Shown: piece after piece, positions 14,947 through 23,865 of the stretch
Position numbering within the stretch: position 1 is the first letter of the stretch
How the letters are laid out: each line of letters starts with the position of its first letter
Source: an uncultured Pelagibacteraceae bacterium
GTDB lineage: Bacteria > Pseudomonadota > Alphaproteobacteria > Pelagibacterales > Pelagibacteraceae
Assembly (NCBI GenBank): GCA_902582385.1
Contig: CACHRX010000011.1
Coordinates: 1-35,462, forward strand
Length of the DNA stretch: 35,462 bases
Direction: 5' to 3'
Made by a program: the position numbers and the translations under genes
Notes under the pieces: generated by a model
Told to the model about the DNA's origin: nothing
What the model saw: only the letters and a program-made list of their open reading frames with translations
The model's database searches: none

Positions 14947-17380
14947 ATTTCCTTTTTTAGTATTAGTTATTTTTTTGTCTAATTTGTTTATTTCAAATTT
15001 ATTTGCTGACAATGAATTCAGTTTTGATATTTCTGAAGTAGAAATATTAGAGGATGGTAATAAAGTTGTAGGAAAAAAAAGAGGTAAAATAACATCTGAA
15101 AATGGGATTATAATATCATCTGATGAATTTGAATATGATAAATTAAAAAATATTATTATTGCAACAGGTAACGTTATAATTGAAGATAATCCGAATGATG
15201 TAATTTTATTTTCAAATAAAGTTATTTACAAAAAAAATTTAGAAAACTTTTTTAGTGCTGGTAAAACGACATCAACGATTTATTCAAGATATAACCTGAC
15301 TTCAGATGATTTAAATTATAATAGCAAAAGTAGAATAATTAAATCTGAAAAAAAAACTTTATTAAATGATACAAAAAATAAAATATTTTATGAAGCTTCC
15401 AGATTTAATTTTCATATTGATACTGAAATTCTAAAAGGTGAAGATGTTTTTGTTAACACAGATTATGATCTACCACAGAGTGATAAATATTATTTCCAGA
15501 ATGGTATATTCAATCTAATTGATAGAAGTTTTTTGACTAAAGATGTGAAAGTCTACGTTAAAAAAGATATTTTTAGTGATCTAGATAATGATCCTAGAAT
15601 TGAAGGTGTTTCTGGAACTAGAAAAAATGAAGTTACAGAGATTAATAAAGGAGTATTTACTAGTTGTAAAAAAACAGATAAATGTCCACCTTGGGTAATT
15701 GAAGCTGAAAAAATTAAGCATGATAAAAATAAAAAAACACTAACTTATAAAAATGCTTGGTTAAAAATATATGATGTTCCAGTTCTATATTTCCCTCATT
15801 TTTTTCATCCTGACCCATCAGTTGATAGACAATCAGGTCTCCTAAAACCTGAGTTTAATAATTCTAATATTCTTGGTTCTTCATTTGGCATTCCGTACTT
15901 TCATGTAATATCTCTCAGCAAAGATATAACTGTTAAACCAGTCTTATTTGAAAAAGAGATGCAAATGATACAAAGTGAGTATAGACAGGTAAATAAAAAC
16001 TCAACCTTATTTGCAGATTTTGGATTTGTAAATGGCTATAAATCCTCAATCTCCAAAAATAAAAATAGTTTAAGTCATTTATTTGCCAAATTTTATTCAA
16101 ATTTAAATTTGGATAATTTTAGAAAAAGTGAGCTTAATTTAAAAATAGAAAAATCATCTAACGATACTTACTTAAAGATTTTTGATGCAAATATAACAGA
16201 AAATGAGGTAACTCCAGAAAATTTTGGTGTTTTAAATTCTCAGGTTGAATTAAAGCTTATTAATGATGATATCAATTTTACAAGTGGCATGCACTCATAT
16301 GAAAATCTATCAGTAAAAAGTAGTGATAGATATCAATTTATTTTTCCATACTACGATTTAGAGAAAGGATTGTTTCCAAAATTTGAAAAAGGCTACATAA
16401 CTTTTAACTCCAGTGGAAGTAATGAGCTAATAAATACTAACAATTTAAAAACCAAAATAATTAATGACTTAAAATATCAAAGTTTAGATTTATTTACAGA
16501 CAATGGCTTAAAAAATAATTTTAATTTTTATTTAAAAAATTTAAATACTGTTGCAAAAAATGATTCAAAATATAGATCAAGTCCTCAAACAGAATTAATG
16601 AGTACTATTGAGCTAACTTCAAGTATGCCATTAATTAATAATTTAGAAAAAAATACAAATTATTTAACTCCAAAACTATCTCTTAGATTTAACCCTGGAG
16701 ATATGAAAAATTATTCAGCGGACGATCGTACCATAAATGTAGATAATATTTTTAATATTAACAGACTCGGGATTAATGATTCATTTGAAGAAGGCAAATC
16801 TCTTACTTTAGGAATAGATTATAAAAAAGAAAATTTGTCAGATATTAACAGATATTTTGAGGCAAAAATAGCAACTGTTCTAAGAGATGAAAACGAAAAA
16901 TTTATTCCCACAAAAACTACAATAAATAATAAAAGTTCAAATATTTTTGGATCAATTTCAAATAAATATTACGATTTTTTAGATATAGAATATGATTTTG
17001 CCCTAAATAATAATTTTGATAGATTTGAATTTAATTCTATAAATTTAAATTTAAATTTTGAAAATTTAACTTCTGAATTTTATTTTATAGAGGAAAGTGG
17101 TGTAATGGGAAATGCAAACGCTATAGAAAATTCAACATCTTATGAAATCGATAAACAAAATTTTTTAACTTTTAGCACTAGAAGAAACAGAGAAATCAAA
17201 TTGACAGAATATTACAACTTAATTTATGAATATAAAAATGACTGCCTAACAGCAGGAATAAAATATAACAAAACTTATTACCAAGATAGAGATGTAAAAC
17301 CTTCAGAAAATCTATTGTTTACTGTTACTTTATATCCACTTACGACTTTTGAAAGGAAAGTTGGAGTTTTAGGTCAGTAA
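14936..17380 (+). CDS. lptD: LPS assembly outer-membrane protein LptD
   Basis: Outer-membrane barrel that with LptE inserts lipopolysaccharide into the outer leaflet. The 814-residue protein has a signal peptide (hydrophobic LVLVIFLSNLFISNL, cleavage probably after LFA at 24). An N-terminal OstA/LptA-like beta-jellyroll (about 45-200) contains KITSENGIIISSDEF and IATGNVII. The strongly conserved block near 240-305 includes the stretches CPPWVIEAEKI, YDVPVLYFPHFFHPDPS and RQSGLLKPEF, and the rest is predicted barrel. Cysteines are few: C244, C250 and C770. E. coli uses C31/C173 with C724/C725, so the disulfide pattern must differ. The gene ends two bases before surA. Confidence 0.93.
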   Translation: MQNKFPFLVLVIFLSNLFISNLFADNEFSFDISEVEILEDGNKVVGKKRGKITSENGIIISSDEFEYDKLKNIIIATGNVIIEDNPNDVILFSNKVIYKKNLENFFSAGKTTSTIYSRYNLTSDDLNYNSKSRIIKSEKKTLLNDTKNKIFYEASRFNFHIDTEILKGEDVFVNTDYDLPQSDKYYFQNGIFNLIDRSFLTKDVKVYVKKDIFSDLDNDPRIEGVSGTRKNEVTEINKGVFTSCKKTDKCPPWVIEAEKIKHDKNKKTLTYKNAWLKIYDVPVLYFPHFFHPDPSVDRQSGLLKPEFNNSNILGSSFGIPYFHVISLSKDITVKPVLFEKEMQMIQSEYRQVNKNSTLFADFGFVNGYKSSISKNKNSLSHLFAKFYSNLNLDNFRKSELNLKIEKSSNDTYLKIFDANITENEVTPENFGVLNSQVELKLINDDINFTSGMHSYENLSVKSSDRYQFIFPYYDLEKGLFPKFEKGYITFNSSGSNELINTNNLKTKIINDLKYQSLDLFTDNGLKNNFNFYLKNLNTVAKNDSKYRSSPQTELMSTIELTSSMPLINNLEKNTNYLTPKLSLRFNPGDMKNYSADDRTINVDNIFNINRLGINDSFEEGKSLTLGIDYKKENLSDINRYFEAKIATVLRDENEKFIPTKTTINNKSSNIFGSISNKYYDFLDIEYDFALNNNFDRFEFNSINLNLNFENLTSEFYFIEESGVMGNANAIENSTSYEIDKQNFLTFSTRRNREIKLTEYYNLIYEYKNDCLTAGIKYNKTYYQDRDVKPSENLLFTVTLYPLTTFERKVGVLGQ

Positions 17381-17382
17381 AA

Positions 17383-18303
17383 ATGAAATATAAATTTTTA
17401 ATTTGTTTCATCTTAATAATTACTTTATTTGACAAAGTAAGCTCATCTGAAAATAAAATTTTAATTAAGATAAATAATGAGATTATAACAACAATTGATA
17501 TTTATAATGAAATCAATTTTTTAAAATCTATAAATCCCAATTTACAAAATATCGAAAAAAACCAAATATTTGAAATTGCAAAAAATTCTTTAATAAAAGA
17601 GAAAATTAAAGAAATAAATCTTTTAAGAAACTTTGAAGAAATAAAGCTTACACAAAATGATTTCAAAAGATTAATTTTAAAAACTTATTCTAGAGAAAAT
17701 ATAGATAATATTGAAAGTTTAGAAGAATTTTTAAAAGGCTTTGACATAAATATTCAAGAATTAAAAAAAAAATTAACTGTGAGTGTATACTGGAATGAAA
17801 TGATAATTAAAAGATTCTCTAAAAATGTTAGTATTAACCGAGAAGAAATAAAAAAAGAATTACTAAAAAATAATAAACAGAATGAATACAATCTATCAGA
17901 AATCTTATTCAACATTGATACTGGTGAAAATCTAGATAGAAAACAACTCGAAATTGAAGAGTCAATAAAAAATATAGGCTTTGAAACTTCAGCATTATTA
18001 TTTAGTCAATCTGATACTTCATCCAATGGTGGGTTAGTTGGTTGGATTAAAGAAAATTCTTTAAACTCAAAAATACGAAAAAGTTTATCAAATATATCTA
18101 CTAATAATTTTACTAAACCAATTTTAGTGCCTGGAGGGTTCTTAATATTAAAGATAAATGAGATCAGGCAAACAAAAAAATATGAAGATTTAGATAAAGA
18201 AATTGAATTAACAATAAAATCGCAAACTTCAAACCAATTGGCCCAACTTTCAAATATTTATTTTAATAAGATAAAAAAAGGTATCTCTATCAATGAATTA
18301 TAA
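17383..18303 (+). CDS. surA: SurA-like periplasmic chaperone / parvulin peptidyl-prolyl isomerase
   Basis: Probable outer-membrane protein chaperone. The 306 residues have a signal peptide (FLICFILIITLFDKVSSS), a SurA-type N-terminal helical region (about 25-160; ILIKINNEIITTIDIYNEI) and one parvulin domain (about 170-260; NLSEILFNI, LLFSQSDTSSNGGLVGWIKE, FTKPILVPGGFLILKINEIR). E. coli SurA has two parvulin domains; one is usual in alphaproteobacteria. Location after lptD and before pdxA matches the conserved block. It overlaps pdxA by 11 bases. Confidence 0.88.
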   Translation: MKYKFLICFILIITLFDKVSSSENKILIKINNEIITTIDIYNEINFLKSINPNLQNIEKNQIFEIAKNSLIKEKIKEINLLRNFEEIKLTQNDFKRLILKTYSRENIDNIESLEEFLKGFDINIQELKKKLTVSVYWNEMIIKRFSKNVSINREEIKKELLKNNKQNEYNLSEILFNIDTGENLDRKQLEIEESIKNIGFETSALLFSQSDTSSNGGLVGWIKENSLNSKIRKSLSNISTNNFTKPILVPGGFLILKINEIRQTKKYEDLDKEIELTIKSQTSNQLAQLSNIYFNKIKKGISINEL

Positions 18304-19255
18304 ACCAATAATAGTAGTCTCAGGAGAGCCAAATAGTATTTTTTTAGAAATTTTCTTTAAAGCAATTAAAGAGAAGATAAATAGTCCTTTAATTTTGATT
18401 TGTTCCTTAAAACTTCTAAAGTTACAAATGTCTCATTTTAAGTTTAAGAGAGGGATTAGAATTTTAGATGTAAAAAAAATTAATACTTACAAACTTGATA
18501 ACTCGTTAATTAATATAATAGATGTAAAATATGACATTTTTAAAAAGTTTGAACCTATATCAAATAAATCCTCAAAATATATTAAAGAATCTTTTTCTAT
18601 TGCTTTTAAACTTATTAAGTCTGGATATACAAATAAGATGATTAATGGACCTATTTCTAAAAAATATTTTCTAAATAAAAAATTTCCAGGAATTACAGAA
18701 TTTATAGCAAATGAATTTTCAAGAGAAAAAGTTGGTATGCTCATTTATAATAAGTCTCTATCGGTTTGCCCATTAACTACTCATCTTCCAATAAAATTAA
18801 TCCCAAAAAAAATTACAAAAAAATTAATAATAGAAAAGATCACTTTAATTAATGCTTTTTACAAATCATTATTTAATAAAAAACCTAAAATTGGAGTAGT
18901 TGGTTTAAATCCACATTGTGAAAGTACAAGTAAAATAAATGAAGATGATAAAATTATAAGACCAGCAATAAAACAAATCTCTAATAAAAATATAAAAGTT
19001 TCAGGACCATATCCGGCAGATACTATTTTTTTGAAAACAAACAGAAAAAAATTTGATGTAATTGTTGGCATGTATCATGATCAAGTTTTGACACCAATAA
19101 AAACATTATTTGAATATGATGCAGTTAACATAACTATGGGATTACCTTTTTTACGAGTCTCACCAGATCACGGACCTAATGAAAAAATGCTGGGTAAAAA
19201 CCAGTCTAATCCTTTCAGTTTAATTAGGTCAATTAAATTTTTAGACAATAAGTGA
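18293..19255 (+). CDS. pdxA: 4-hydroxythreonine-4-phosphate dehydrogenase (PdxA)
   Basis: NAD-dependent enzyme of pyridoxal phosphate synthesis. The 320 residues keep the three metal-binding histidines H164 (PLTTHLP), H208 (GLNPHCE) and H262 (GMYHDQVL), with spacing like E. coli H166/H211/H266, and the motifs GPISKK, SGPYPADTIF, NITMGLPFLRVSPDHG. Two conserved sites are changed: the N-terminal GEPAGIGPEI loop reads GEPNSIFLEI, and the substrate-site GHTE reads GITE (I134). The family assignment is solid. Exact substrate is less so, because PdxA paralogues (PdxA2) act on other phosphorylated acids; the position in the surA-pdxA-rsmA block favours the classical role. Its stop overlaps the rsmA start as GTGA. 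Confidence 0.9.
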   Translation: MNYKPIIVVSGEPNSIFLEIFFKAIKEKINSPLILICSLKLLKLQMSHFKFKRGIRILDVKKINTYKLDNSLINIIDVKYDIFKKFEPISNKSSKYIKESFSIAFKLIKSGYTNKMINGPISKKYFLNKKFPGITEFIANEFSREKVGMLIYNKSLSVCPLTTHLPIKLIPKKITKKLIIEKITLINAFYKSLFNKKPKIGVVGLNPHCESTSKINEDDKIIRPAIKQISNKNIKVSGPYPADTIFLKTNRKKFDVIVGMYHDQVLTPIKTLFEYDAVNITMGLPFLRVSPDHGPNEKMLGKNQSNPFSLIRSIKFLDNK

Positions 19256-20040
19256 TTAAAGCAAAAAAAAGCCTCGGTCAAAACTTTTTAACAGATCAAA
19301 ATATAATCGATAAAATATTAAATGTAGTTGAAATTGGAAATAAAAATATTTTAGAAATAGGCCCAGGTACAGGAAATTTAACATCTGCAATTTTAAATAA
19401 AAATCCTAAAAAATTAATTGTTGTTGAAAAAGATGATAATTTAGCTGACTTACTTAAAGATAATTTCAAAAGAAAAATAAAAGTTATTAATAAGGATGTG
19501 CTTGAGATTAATGAAAGTTTATTAGATGATGAAATTTTGACTGTATTTGGCAATTTACCCTATAATATTTCAACAGAAATTTTAAGTAAATGGATCTTAA
19601 ATATTGATAAAAATAAAATTTGGTTTGATTGTCTTATACTCATGTTTCAAAAAGAGGTTGCTGATAGGATTATTTCTGGTTTTAATTCTAAAAATTATGG
19701 AAGACTCTCTGTCCTAGTCAATTGGAAATTAGAGGTAAAAAAAATTTTTGATGTTAAGCCAAGAAGCTTTTTTCCAAAACCTAAAGTTGAAAGTAGTATT
19801 CTTTTATTCAAGCCAAAAAAAAAATTTTTTAAATTGAACAATCCAAAAACTTTAGAGGTAGTGACTAGAACTTTTTTTATGCATAGAAGAAAAATGATTA
19901 AAAAACCTTATAATCAGTTGTTTAATGGGGATTTAAATATTGCATCAAAAATTAATATTGATTTAAACTTACGGCCTCAGAATCTAAATTATGAAACCTA
20001 TTTGAAGCTTGCAGAGGAGTATGAGAAATTAAGAAGTTAA
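19252..20040 (+). CDS. rsmA: 16S rRNA dimethyladenosine transferase RsmA (KsgA)
   Basis: Dimethylates two adjacent adenosines near the 3' end of 16S rRNA, a late 30S maturation step. The 262 residues have KSLGQNFL at the N-terminus, the SAM-binding EIGPGTGNL (35-43), acidic VVEKDDNL (58-64), the catalytic NLPY (101-104) in [10 protein letters not shown] and [10 protein letters not shown]. The start is GTG at 19252, overlapping the pdxA stop by four bases; the next ATG lies far inside the domain. It closes the lptF-rsmA run and overlaps the convergent gmk by 12 bases. Confidence 0.97.
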   Translation: MIKAKKSLGQNFLTDQNIIDKILNVVEIGNKNILEIGPGTGNLTSAILNKNPKKLIVVEKDDNLADLLKDNFKRKIKVINKDVLEINESLLDDEILTVFGNLPYNISTEILSKWILNIDKNKIWFDCLILMFQKEVADRIISGFNSKNYGRLSVLVNWKLEVKKIFDVKPRSFFPKPKVESSILLFKPKKKFFKLNNPKTLEVVTRTFFMHRRKMIKKPYNQLFNGDLNIASKINIDLNLRPQNLNYETYLKLAEEYEKLRS

Positions 20041-20661
20041 TTTTTCTACATGTTTCCTTACATATTCTGTATCATAATCTTTTGAACCATTATTTATTTC
20101 TGCTTCAATTAAATTACGAATTTTTAAATAGCAGTTTTCCAAATTATCGTTGATTACAACATAATCATAATTTATCCAATGAAGTACATCTCTTTCAAAT
20201 TGCTTCATTCTTTCTTCAACTATTAGTTTGTCTTTCATGTCTCTATTAGATAATCTTTCGAATAAAATTTTTTTACTTGGTGGTAATATAAAAAAGGTAA
20301 TTAACTTATAGTCCAACTTTTTATTTTTAATTTGATCTGCACCTTGCCAATCAATATCAAATAAAACATTTTTGCCTTTATTAAGTTTATCTATAACTGG
20401 TGTTCTAGTAGTGCCATAATAGTTTTTAAAAACTTTTGCATATTCTAAAAACTCTTCATTATTAATCAGTCTTTTAAACTCTTTATCATTTACAAAAAAA
20501 TAATCTTTATTAGGAGTCTCATTTGGACGAGGTTGTCTTGTAGTATGAGATATAGAAACATCAAAATTGTCTTGTTTAGAAATTAGATTCACTAAGGTAG
20601 TTTTACCTGCTCCAGAAGGAGAGGATAATATAACCATTATCCCATCATTTTTTATGGGCAT
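20029..20661 (-). CDS. gmk: Guanylate kinase
   Basis: Phosphorylates GMP to GDP. The 210 residues carry the P-loop [10 protein letters not shown] (13-22), the GMP-binding signature [11 protein letters not shown] with [22 protein letters not shown], and [10 protein letters not shown]. The start ATG at 20661 gives a short MPIKNDGI extension before the core. It lies 9 bases after acpP on the same strand and is probably read with it. Its end is antisense to the last codons of rsmA. Confidence 0.97.
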   Translation of the reverse strand: MPIKNDGIMVILSSPSGAGKTTLVNLISKQDNFDVSISHTTRQPRPNETPNKDYFFVNDKEFKRLINNEEFLEYAKVFKNYYGTTRTPVIDKLNKGKNVLFDIDWQGADQIKNKKLDYKLITFFILPPSKKILFERLSNRDMKDKLIVEERMKQFERDVLHWINYDYVVINDNLENCYLKIRNLIEAEINNGSKDYDTEYVRKHVEKLTS

Positions 20662-20670
20662 TAAACTTAA

Positions 20671-20910
20671 TTAGTTAGCTTTGCCTTCAATAAATTTAAC
20701 TGCGTCTCCAACTGTTAAAATTTTTTCAGCCTCACTGTCGGAAATTTCAGAACCAAATTCTTCTTCAAAAGCCATTACTAATTCTACAGTATCTAAACTA
20801 TCTGCACCTAAGTCATCAATAAAACTAGACTCTTCTGTAACTTTCGATTCATCTATTCCTAAATGGTCTGCTACTATTTTTTTAACTTTACTTGAAACAT
20901 CTTCTGACAT
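20671..20910 (-). CDS. acpP: Acyl carrier protein
   Basis: Carries growing acyl chains on a phosphopantetheine arm during fatty acid synthesis. The 79 residues are acidic, unlike the lysine-rich neighbours. The attachment serine is S38 in [20 protein letters not shown] Shine-Dalgarno AAGGA precedes the ATG. It has its own candidate promoter overlapping the end of fabG, fitting the high expression usual for acpP. The gene after it is gmk; fabF, which commonly follows acpP, is not here. Confidence 0.98.
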   Translation of the reverse strand: MSEDVSSKVKKIVADHLGIDESKVTEESSFIDDLGADSLDTVELVMAFEEEFGSEISDSEAEKILTVGDAVKFIEGKAN

Positions 20911-20934
20911 ATTGATCCTTTTGTTATAAAATCG

Positions 20935-20962
20935 TTAATAGTTTAATTACTTCGATTGTCAA
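20935..20962 (-). promoter_or_regulatory. Candidate sigma70-type promoter of acpP
   Basis: On the minus strand, a perfect -35 TTGACA (20957-20962) overlaps the fabG stop codon. TATTAA (20935-20940) lies 16 bases downstream as a possible -10, about 25 bases before the acpP ATG. The full -35 consensus in such AT-rich DNA is notable. Confidence 0.6.
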
Positions 20963-21693
20963 GCCATATACATGCCCCCATTAACATGCAAAGTTTCTCC
21001 ATTAATATAATTAGAGTGGCTAGAAGCTAAAAAAAGAACTGCATTTGCAATATCTTCTGGTTCCCCTAGTCTTGAAGAAGGTATTTTTGAAATAATTTGC
21101 TCTTTAAATTTTTCATCTATTTTATCTGTCATAGCAGTTTTAATAAAGCCAGGTGAAATACAATTAATATTAATATTTTTTTTAGCATACTCAATTGCTA
21201 AACTTTTGGACATTGCTACTATGCCTGCTTTTGAGGCGGTATAATTGACTTGCCCTAAATTTCCAGTATGACCTACGACTGAGGTAATATTTACTATTTT
21301 GCCTTTTTTGTTTTTTAACATTTTTTTAATTGCAAATTTACTTATCAAAAAAGTAGAAGTTAAATTAATATCAATTACTTTTTTCCATTCATCTATACTC
21401 ATTCTTATAGCCAAATTATCTTGGGTAATTCCAGCGTTATTTATGACACAATCTAATCCGCCAAGTTCTTTAAATGCGTTTTCAATAAATTCTTCAATTT
21501 TTTCATTTTGAGTTATATCAAAATTTAAAATTTTAATTTTACTAAATTTTTTTTTTAGTTTTTCGAGTTTTTCAATTTTAGTTCCTGAAGCCAAAATATT
21601 AGCTCTACAATCATGTAGCTTTTCAATTATAGAATTTCCGATTCCACCTGTGGCTCCTGTGACAATTATATTTTTATTTTCTAGATCTTTCAT
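20959..21693 (-). CDS. fabG: 3-oxoacyl-ACP reductase
   Basis: NADPH-dependent short-chain dehydrogenase that reduces 3-ketoacyl-ACP in fatty acid elongation. The 244 residues have the cofactor loop TGATGGIG (12-19), NNAG (85-88), and catalytic S138, Y151 and K155 (YTASK). The conserved end YINGETLHVNGGMYMA is typical of FabG. It sits between fabD, with an ATGA overlap, and acpP. That context separates it from the many other dehydrogenases of this fold. Confidence 0.97.
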   Translation of the reverse strand: MKDLENKNIIVTGATGGIGNSIIEKLHDCRANILASGTKIEKLEKLKKKFSKIKILNFDITQNEKIEEFIENAFKELGGLDCVINNAGITQDNLAIRMSIDEWKKVIDINLTSTFLISKFAIKKMLKNKKGKIVNITSVVGHTGNLGQVNYTASKAGIVAMSKSLAIEYAKKNININCISPGFIKTAMTDKIDEKFKEQIISKIPSSRLGEPEDIANAVLFLASSHSNYINGETLHVNGGMYMA

Positions 21694-22616
21694 AAATTAA
21701 TACTTTTTATATCATCTTTATTATTAATTGAATTCACTGTCACGTCTTTATTAATCCTTTTTACTAAACCTGATAAAACTTTTCCAGGCCCAATTTCTAT
21801 AAATTGATTTACCCCTTGATTTATCATTTTGATTACACTTTCTCTCCAACGAACTCTATTTTCAATTTGTTTTACAAGTAATTCTTTTAGTTCATCAGCA
21901 TTAGAAACTTCATCAGCTGTAACATTAGAAATTAAAAGATTTTTTCCATTTTTGAAATTAAGTTTATTTAATTCTTCTCTCATTATTTTTGTTGCTTTAC
22001 TCATTAAATTACAATGAAAAGGAGCGCTAACAGGAAGCTTAATAAATTTTATTTTAAGATTTTCTAAAACTGCACCTAATCGATTTAAATCTTCCACTTT
22101 TCCACTTAAAACAGTTTGTTTTTCAGAATTATCATTTGCAATTTGTACTACAAAATTTTTCTTATGTTTTTCTAAAACTTGCTCGATTTTTTCAACTGAA
22201 ACTCCGAGTACAGCTGCCATTCCACCTTGTCCTTTTGGAACAGAATTTTGCATGGCATCACCTCTTATTCTTAATATTTTAATAGTGTCTTTAAAATCTA
22301 AATAACCCGAACATGCTAAAGCTGAATATTCTCCTAAAGAGTGACCAGCAAAATATTTTGCCCTATCGAGATCTATATTAAATTCTTTTTTAATAACTTG
22401 AAATATACAATAACTTATCAAAAAAATTGCAGGCTGAGTATTTATAGTTAAGTCTAATTCCTCTTTAGGTCCCTCTAAAATCGTCTTAGATAAATTTATA
22501 CCCAAGTCCTCATCAGCTTTTCTAAACTGTTGTTTGACAATTTCAAAATTATCATAAAACTCTTTTCCCATGCCTACAATTTGTGAACCTTGACCTGGAA
22601 AAATTACTGAAAACAT
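21690..22616 (-). CDS. fabD: Malonyl-CoA:ACP transacylase
   Basis: Loads malonyl groups from malonyl-CoA to acyl carrier protein. The 308 residues include FPGQGSQIVGMGKEF (6-20), the nucleophile S93 in GHSLGEYSALA, H201 in SAPFHCNLM and the GPGKVLSGLVKRI segment near the end. It is the first gene of fabD-fabG-acpP-gmk and is divergent from rpsF across 85 bases. Confidence 0.97.
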   Translation of the reverse strand: MFSVIFPGQGSQIVGMGKEFYDNFEIVKQQFRKADEDLGINLSKTILEGPKEELDLTINTQPAIFLISYCIFQVIKKEFNIDLDRAKYFAGHSLGEYSALACSGYLDFKDTIKILRIRGDAMQNSVPKGQGGMAAVLGVSVEKIEQVLEKHKKNFVVQIANDNSEKQTVLSGKVEDLNRLGAVLENLKIKFIKLPVSAPFHCNLMSKATKIMREELNKLNFKNGKNLLISNVTADEVSNADELKELLVKQIENRVRWRESVIKMINQGVNQFIEIGPGKVLSGLVKRINKDVTVNSINNKDDIKSINL

Positions 22617-22663
22617 TTAAAAATATTTAATTATTGTCCTTTTTACTATTGTAATTGAAGTCT

Positions 22664-22669
22664 TATAAT
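22664..22669 (+). promoter_or_regulatory. Candidate -10 element for the rpsF operon
   Basis: A perfect TATAAT lies in the 85-base divergent gap 22617-22701, with only a weak -35 (TTTACT, 22642-22647, 16 bases away). Transcription would begin about 25 bases before the rpsF ATG. The leader is too short, and lacks a CCG-bearing hairpin, to be the S6:S18 autoregulatory leader. Confidence 0.5.
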
Positions 22670-22701
22670 AGTATATCCTCACGTTTTATTAAAGAATTTA
22701 A

Positions 22702-23064
22702 ATGAATTTATACGAGCATACTATTGTTGCGAGACAAGATACTTCGCCTAGCGAATTAAAACAGCTGACTGAAAAGTACTCTAAAATTATTGAGAAAAAT
22801 GAAGGTGAAGTTATAAAAACTGAAAATTGGGGATTATTAAATTTATCTTATTTGATAAAAAAAAATAGAAAAGGAAGCTATATTCATTTCAAAATAAAAG
22901 GTAAAGGTAAAGTTGTTGAGGCACTAGAGAAAAATGAGGCTATAGATAAAAAATTATTGAGATATTTAACAGTAAAAGTAAAAAAATTTGACTTAGATAC
23001 AAATTATTTTGCAAAAAAGGATGATAACGATAAAGATGAAAAAAAAGAAAAAACAACTAATTAA
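22702..23064 (+). CDS. rpsF: Small ribosomal subunit protein S6
   Basis: Binds 16S rRNA together with S18 in the platform of the 30S subunit. The 120 residues start [13 protein letters not shown]. They contain [20 protein letters not shown], then end after [12 protein letters not shown] in a charged Lys/Asp/Glu tail ([16 protein letters not shown]). First gene of the rpsF-rpsR-rplI cluster; rpsR follows two bases after the stop. Confidence 0.96.
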   Translation: MNLYEHTIVARQDTSPSELKQLTEKYSKIIEKNEGEVIKTENWGLLNLSYLIKKNRKGSYIHFKIKGKGKVVEALEKNEAIDKKLLRYLTVKVKKFDLDTNYFAKKDDNDKDEKKEKTTN

Positions 23065-23066
23065 TT

Positions 23067-23339
23067 ATGCCTAAAAGACAAAGTGGAAACAAAAAAAGTA
23101 AGCAGAGTAATTTTGCAAAACTAAGCATTTTTCAACCTAACAAATATAGATTTAAAAAAAGCTGCCCCTTATCAATAAAAGGAGCTCCAAAAATAGATTA
23201 TAAAAATATAAAATTACTTAAGAAATACATGTCTGAAAATGGTAAAATTTTACCATCAAGGATTACAAATGTAAGTCAAAAAAAACAAAGAGAATTGTCT
23301 TTATCAATCAGAAGAGCAAGAAATTTAGCGTTGTTGTAA
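23067..23339 (+). CDS. rpsR: Small ribosomal subunit protein S18
   Basis: Partner of S6 in the 30S platform. The conserved core is [20 protein letters not shown] followed by [20 protein letters not shown] and [10 protein letters not shown]. At 90 residues it is longer than the 75 of E. coli because of a basic N-terminal extension of about 25 residues, and it ends just after RNLALL without the usual P-Y/F tail. The next gene starts on the base after its stop. Confidence 0.96.
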   Translation: MPKRQSGNKKSKQSNFAKLSIFQPNKYRFKKSCPLSIKGAPKIDYKNIKLLKKYMSENGKILPSRITNVSQKKQRELSLSIRRARNLALL

Positions 23340-23798
23340 ATGAAAGTAATTTTGTTGGAAAATATAAAAAAAATTGGATCAATTGGAGAAGTAATTGATG
23401 TAAGAAGGGGTTTTGCTAGAAATTTTTTAATAGCAAATAAAAAAGCCCTTTATGCTTCAAAAGAAAATATTAAAGAAGTAGAGAAAATTAAATCAAATTT
23501 AACTAAAAAAGATAATGATAAAAAGGTTGATGCCCAAAAAATTTTAGAAAAAATTGATAAAAAACAATATAATATTAATAAATTAAGCACAGAAAACAAA
23601 GAGTTGTATGGTTCAGTAAAGCCTACAGAGATTTCAAAATTAATAAAAGAAACAAATAAAATTGATATTAAACCATCAATGATACAACCTATTCATGAAA
23701 TTAAATCTCTTGGAAAATTCAAAGTAAAAATTTATTTACACTCTGAAGTTGATGCTGAAGTTACAATAAATGTCCAGTCTGCAGACTCGATTCAGTAA
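23340..23798 (+). CDS. rplI: Large ribosomal subunit protein L9
   Basis: Two-domain 50S protein at the base of the L1 stalk. The 152 residues show the N-terminal signature VILLENIKKIGSIGEVIDVR followed by GFARNFLI, the connecting helix rich in Lys, and a C-terminal domain with ELYGSVKPTEISKLI. It directly abuts rpsR and is separated from dnaB by 67 bases, the largest gap in this 12 kb plus-strand run. That gap holds a weak promoter-like pair (TTGAAT at 23827, TATAGT at 23852, spacer 19). Confidence 0.97.
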   Translation: MKVILLENIKKIGSIGEVIDVRRGFARNFLIANKKALYASKENIKEVEKIKSNLTKKDNDKKVDAQKILEKIDKKQYNINKLSTENKELYGSVKPTEISKLIKETNKIDIKPSMIQPIHEIKSLGKFKVKIYLHSEVDAEVTINVQSADSIQ

Positions 23799-23865
23799 TT
23801 ATACAATTTCATCCACAACATTTTTTTTGAATTTATAAAAAAAGATTTTCCTATAGTTTAAAAAG

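Noticed and set aside
22617-22701. S6:S18 autoregulatory RNA leader before rpsF
   Set aside because: The leader from the TATAAT is only about 25 bases and has no CCG-bearing hairpin.
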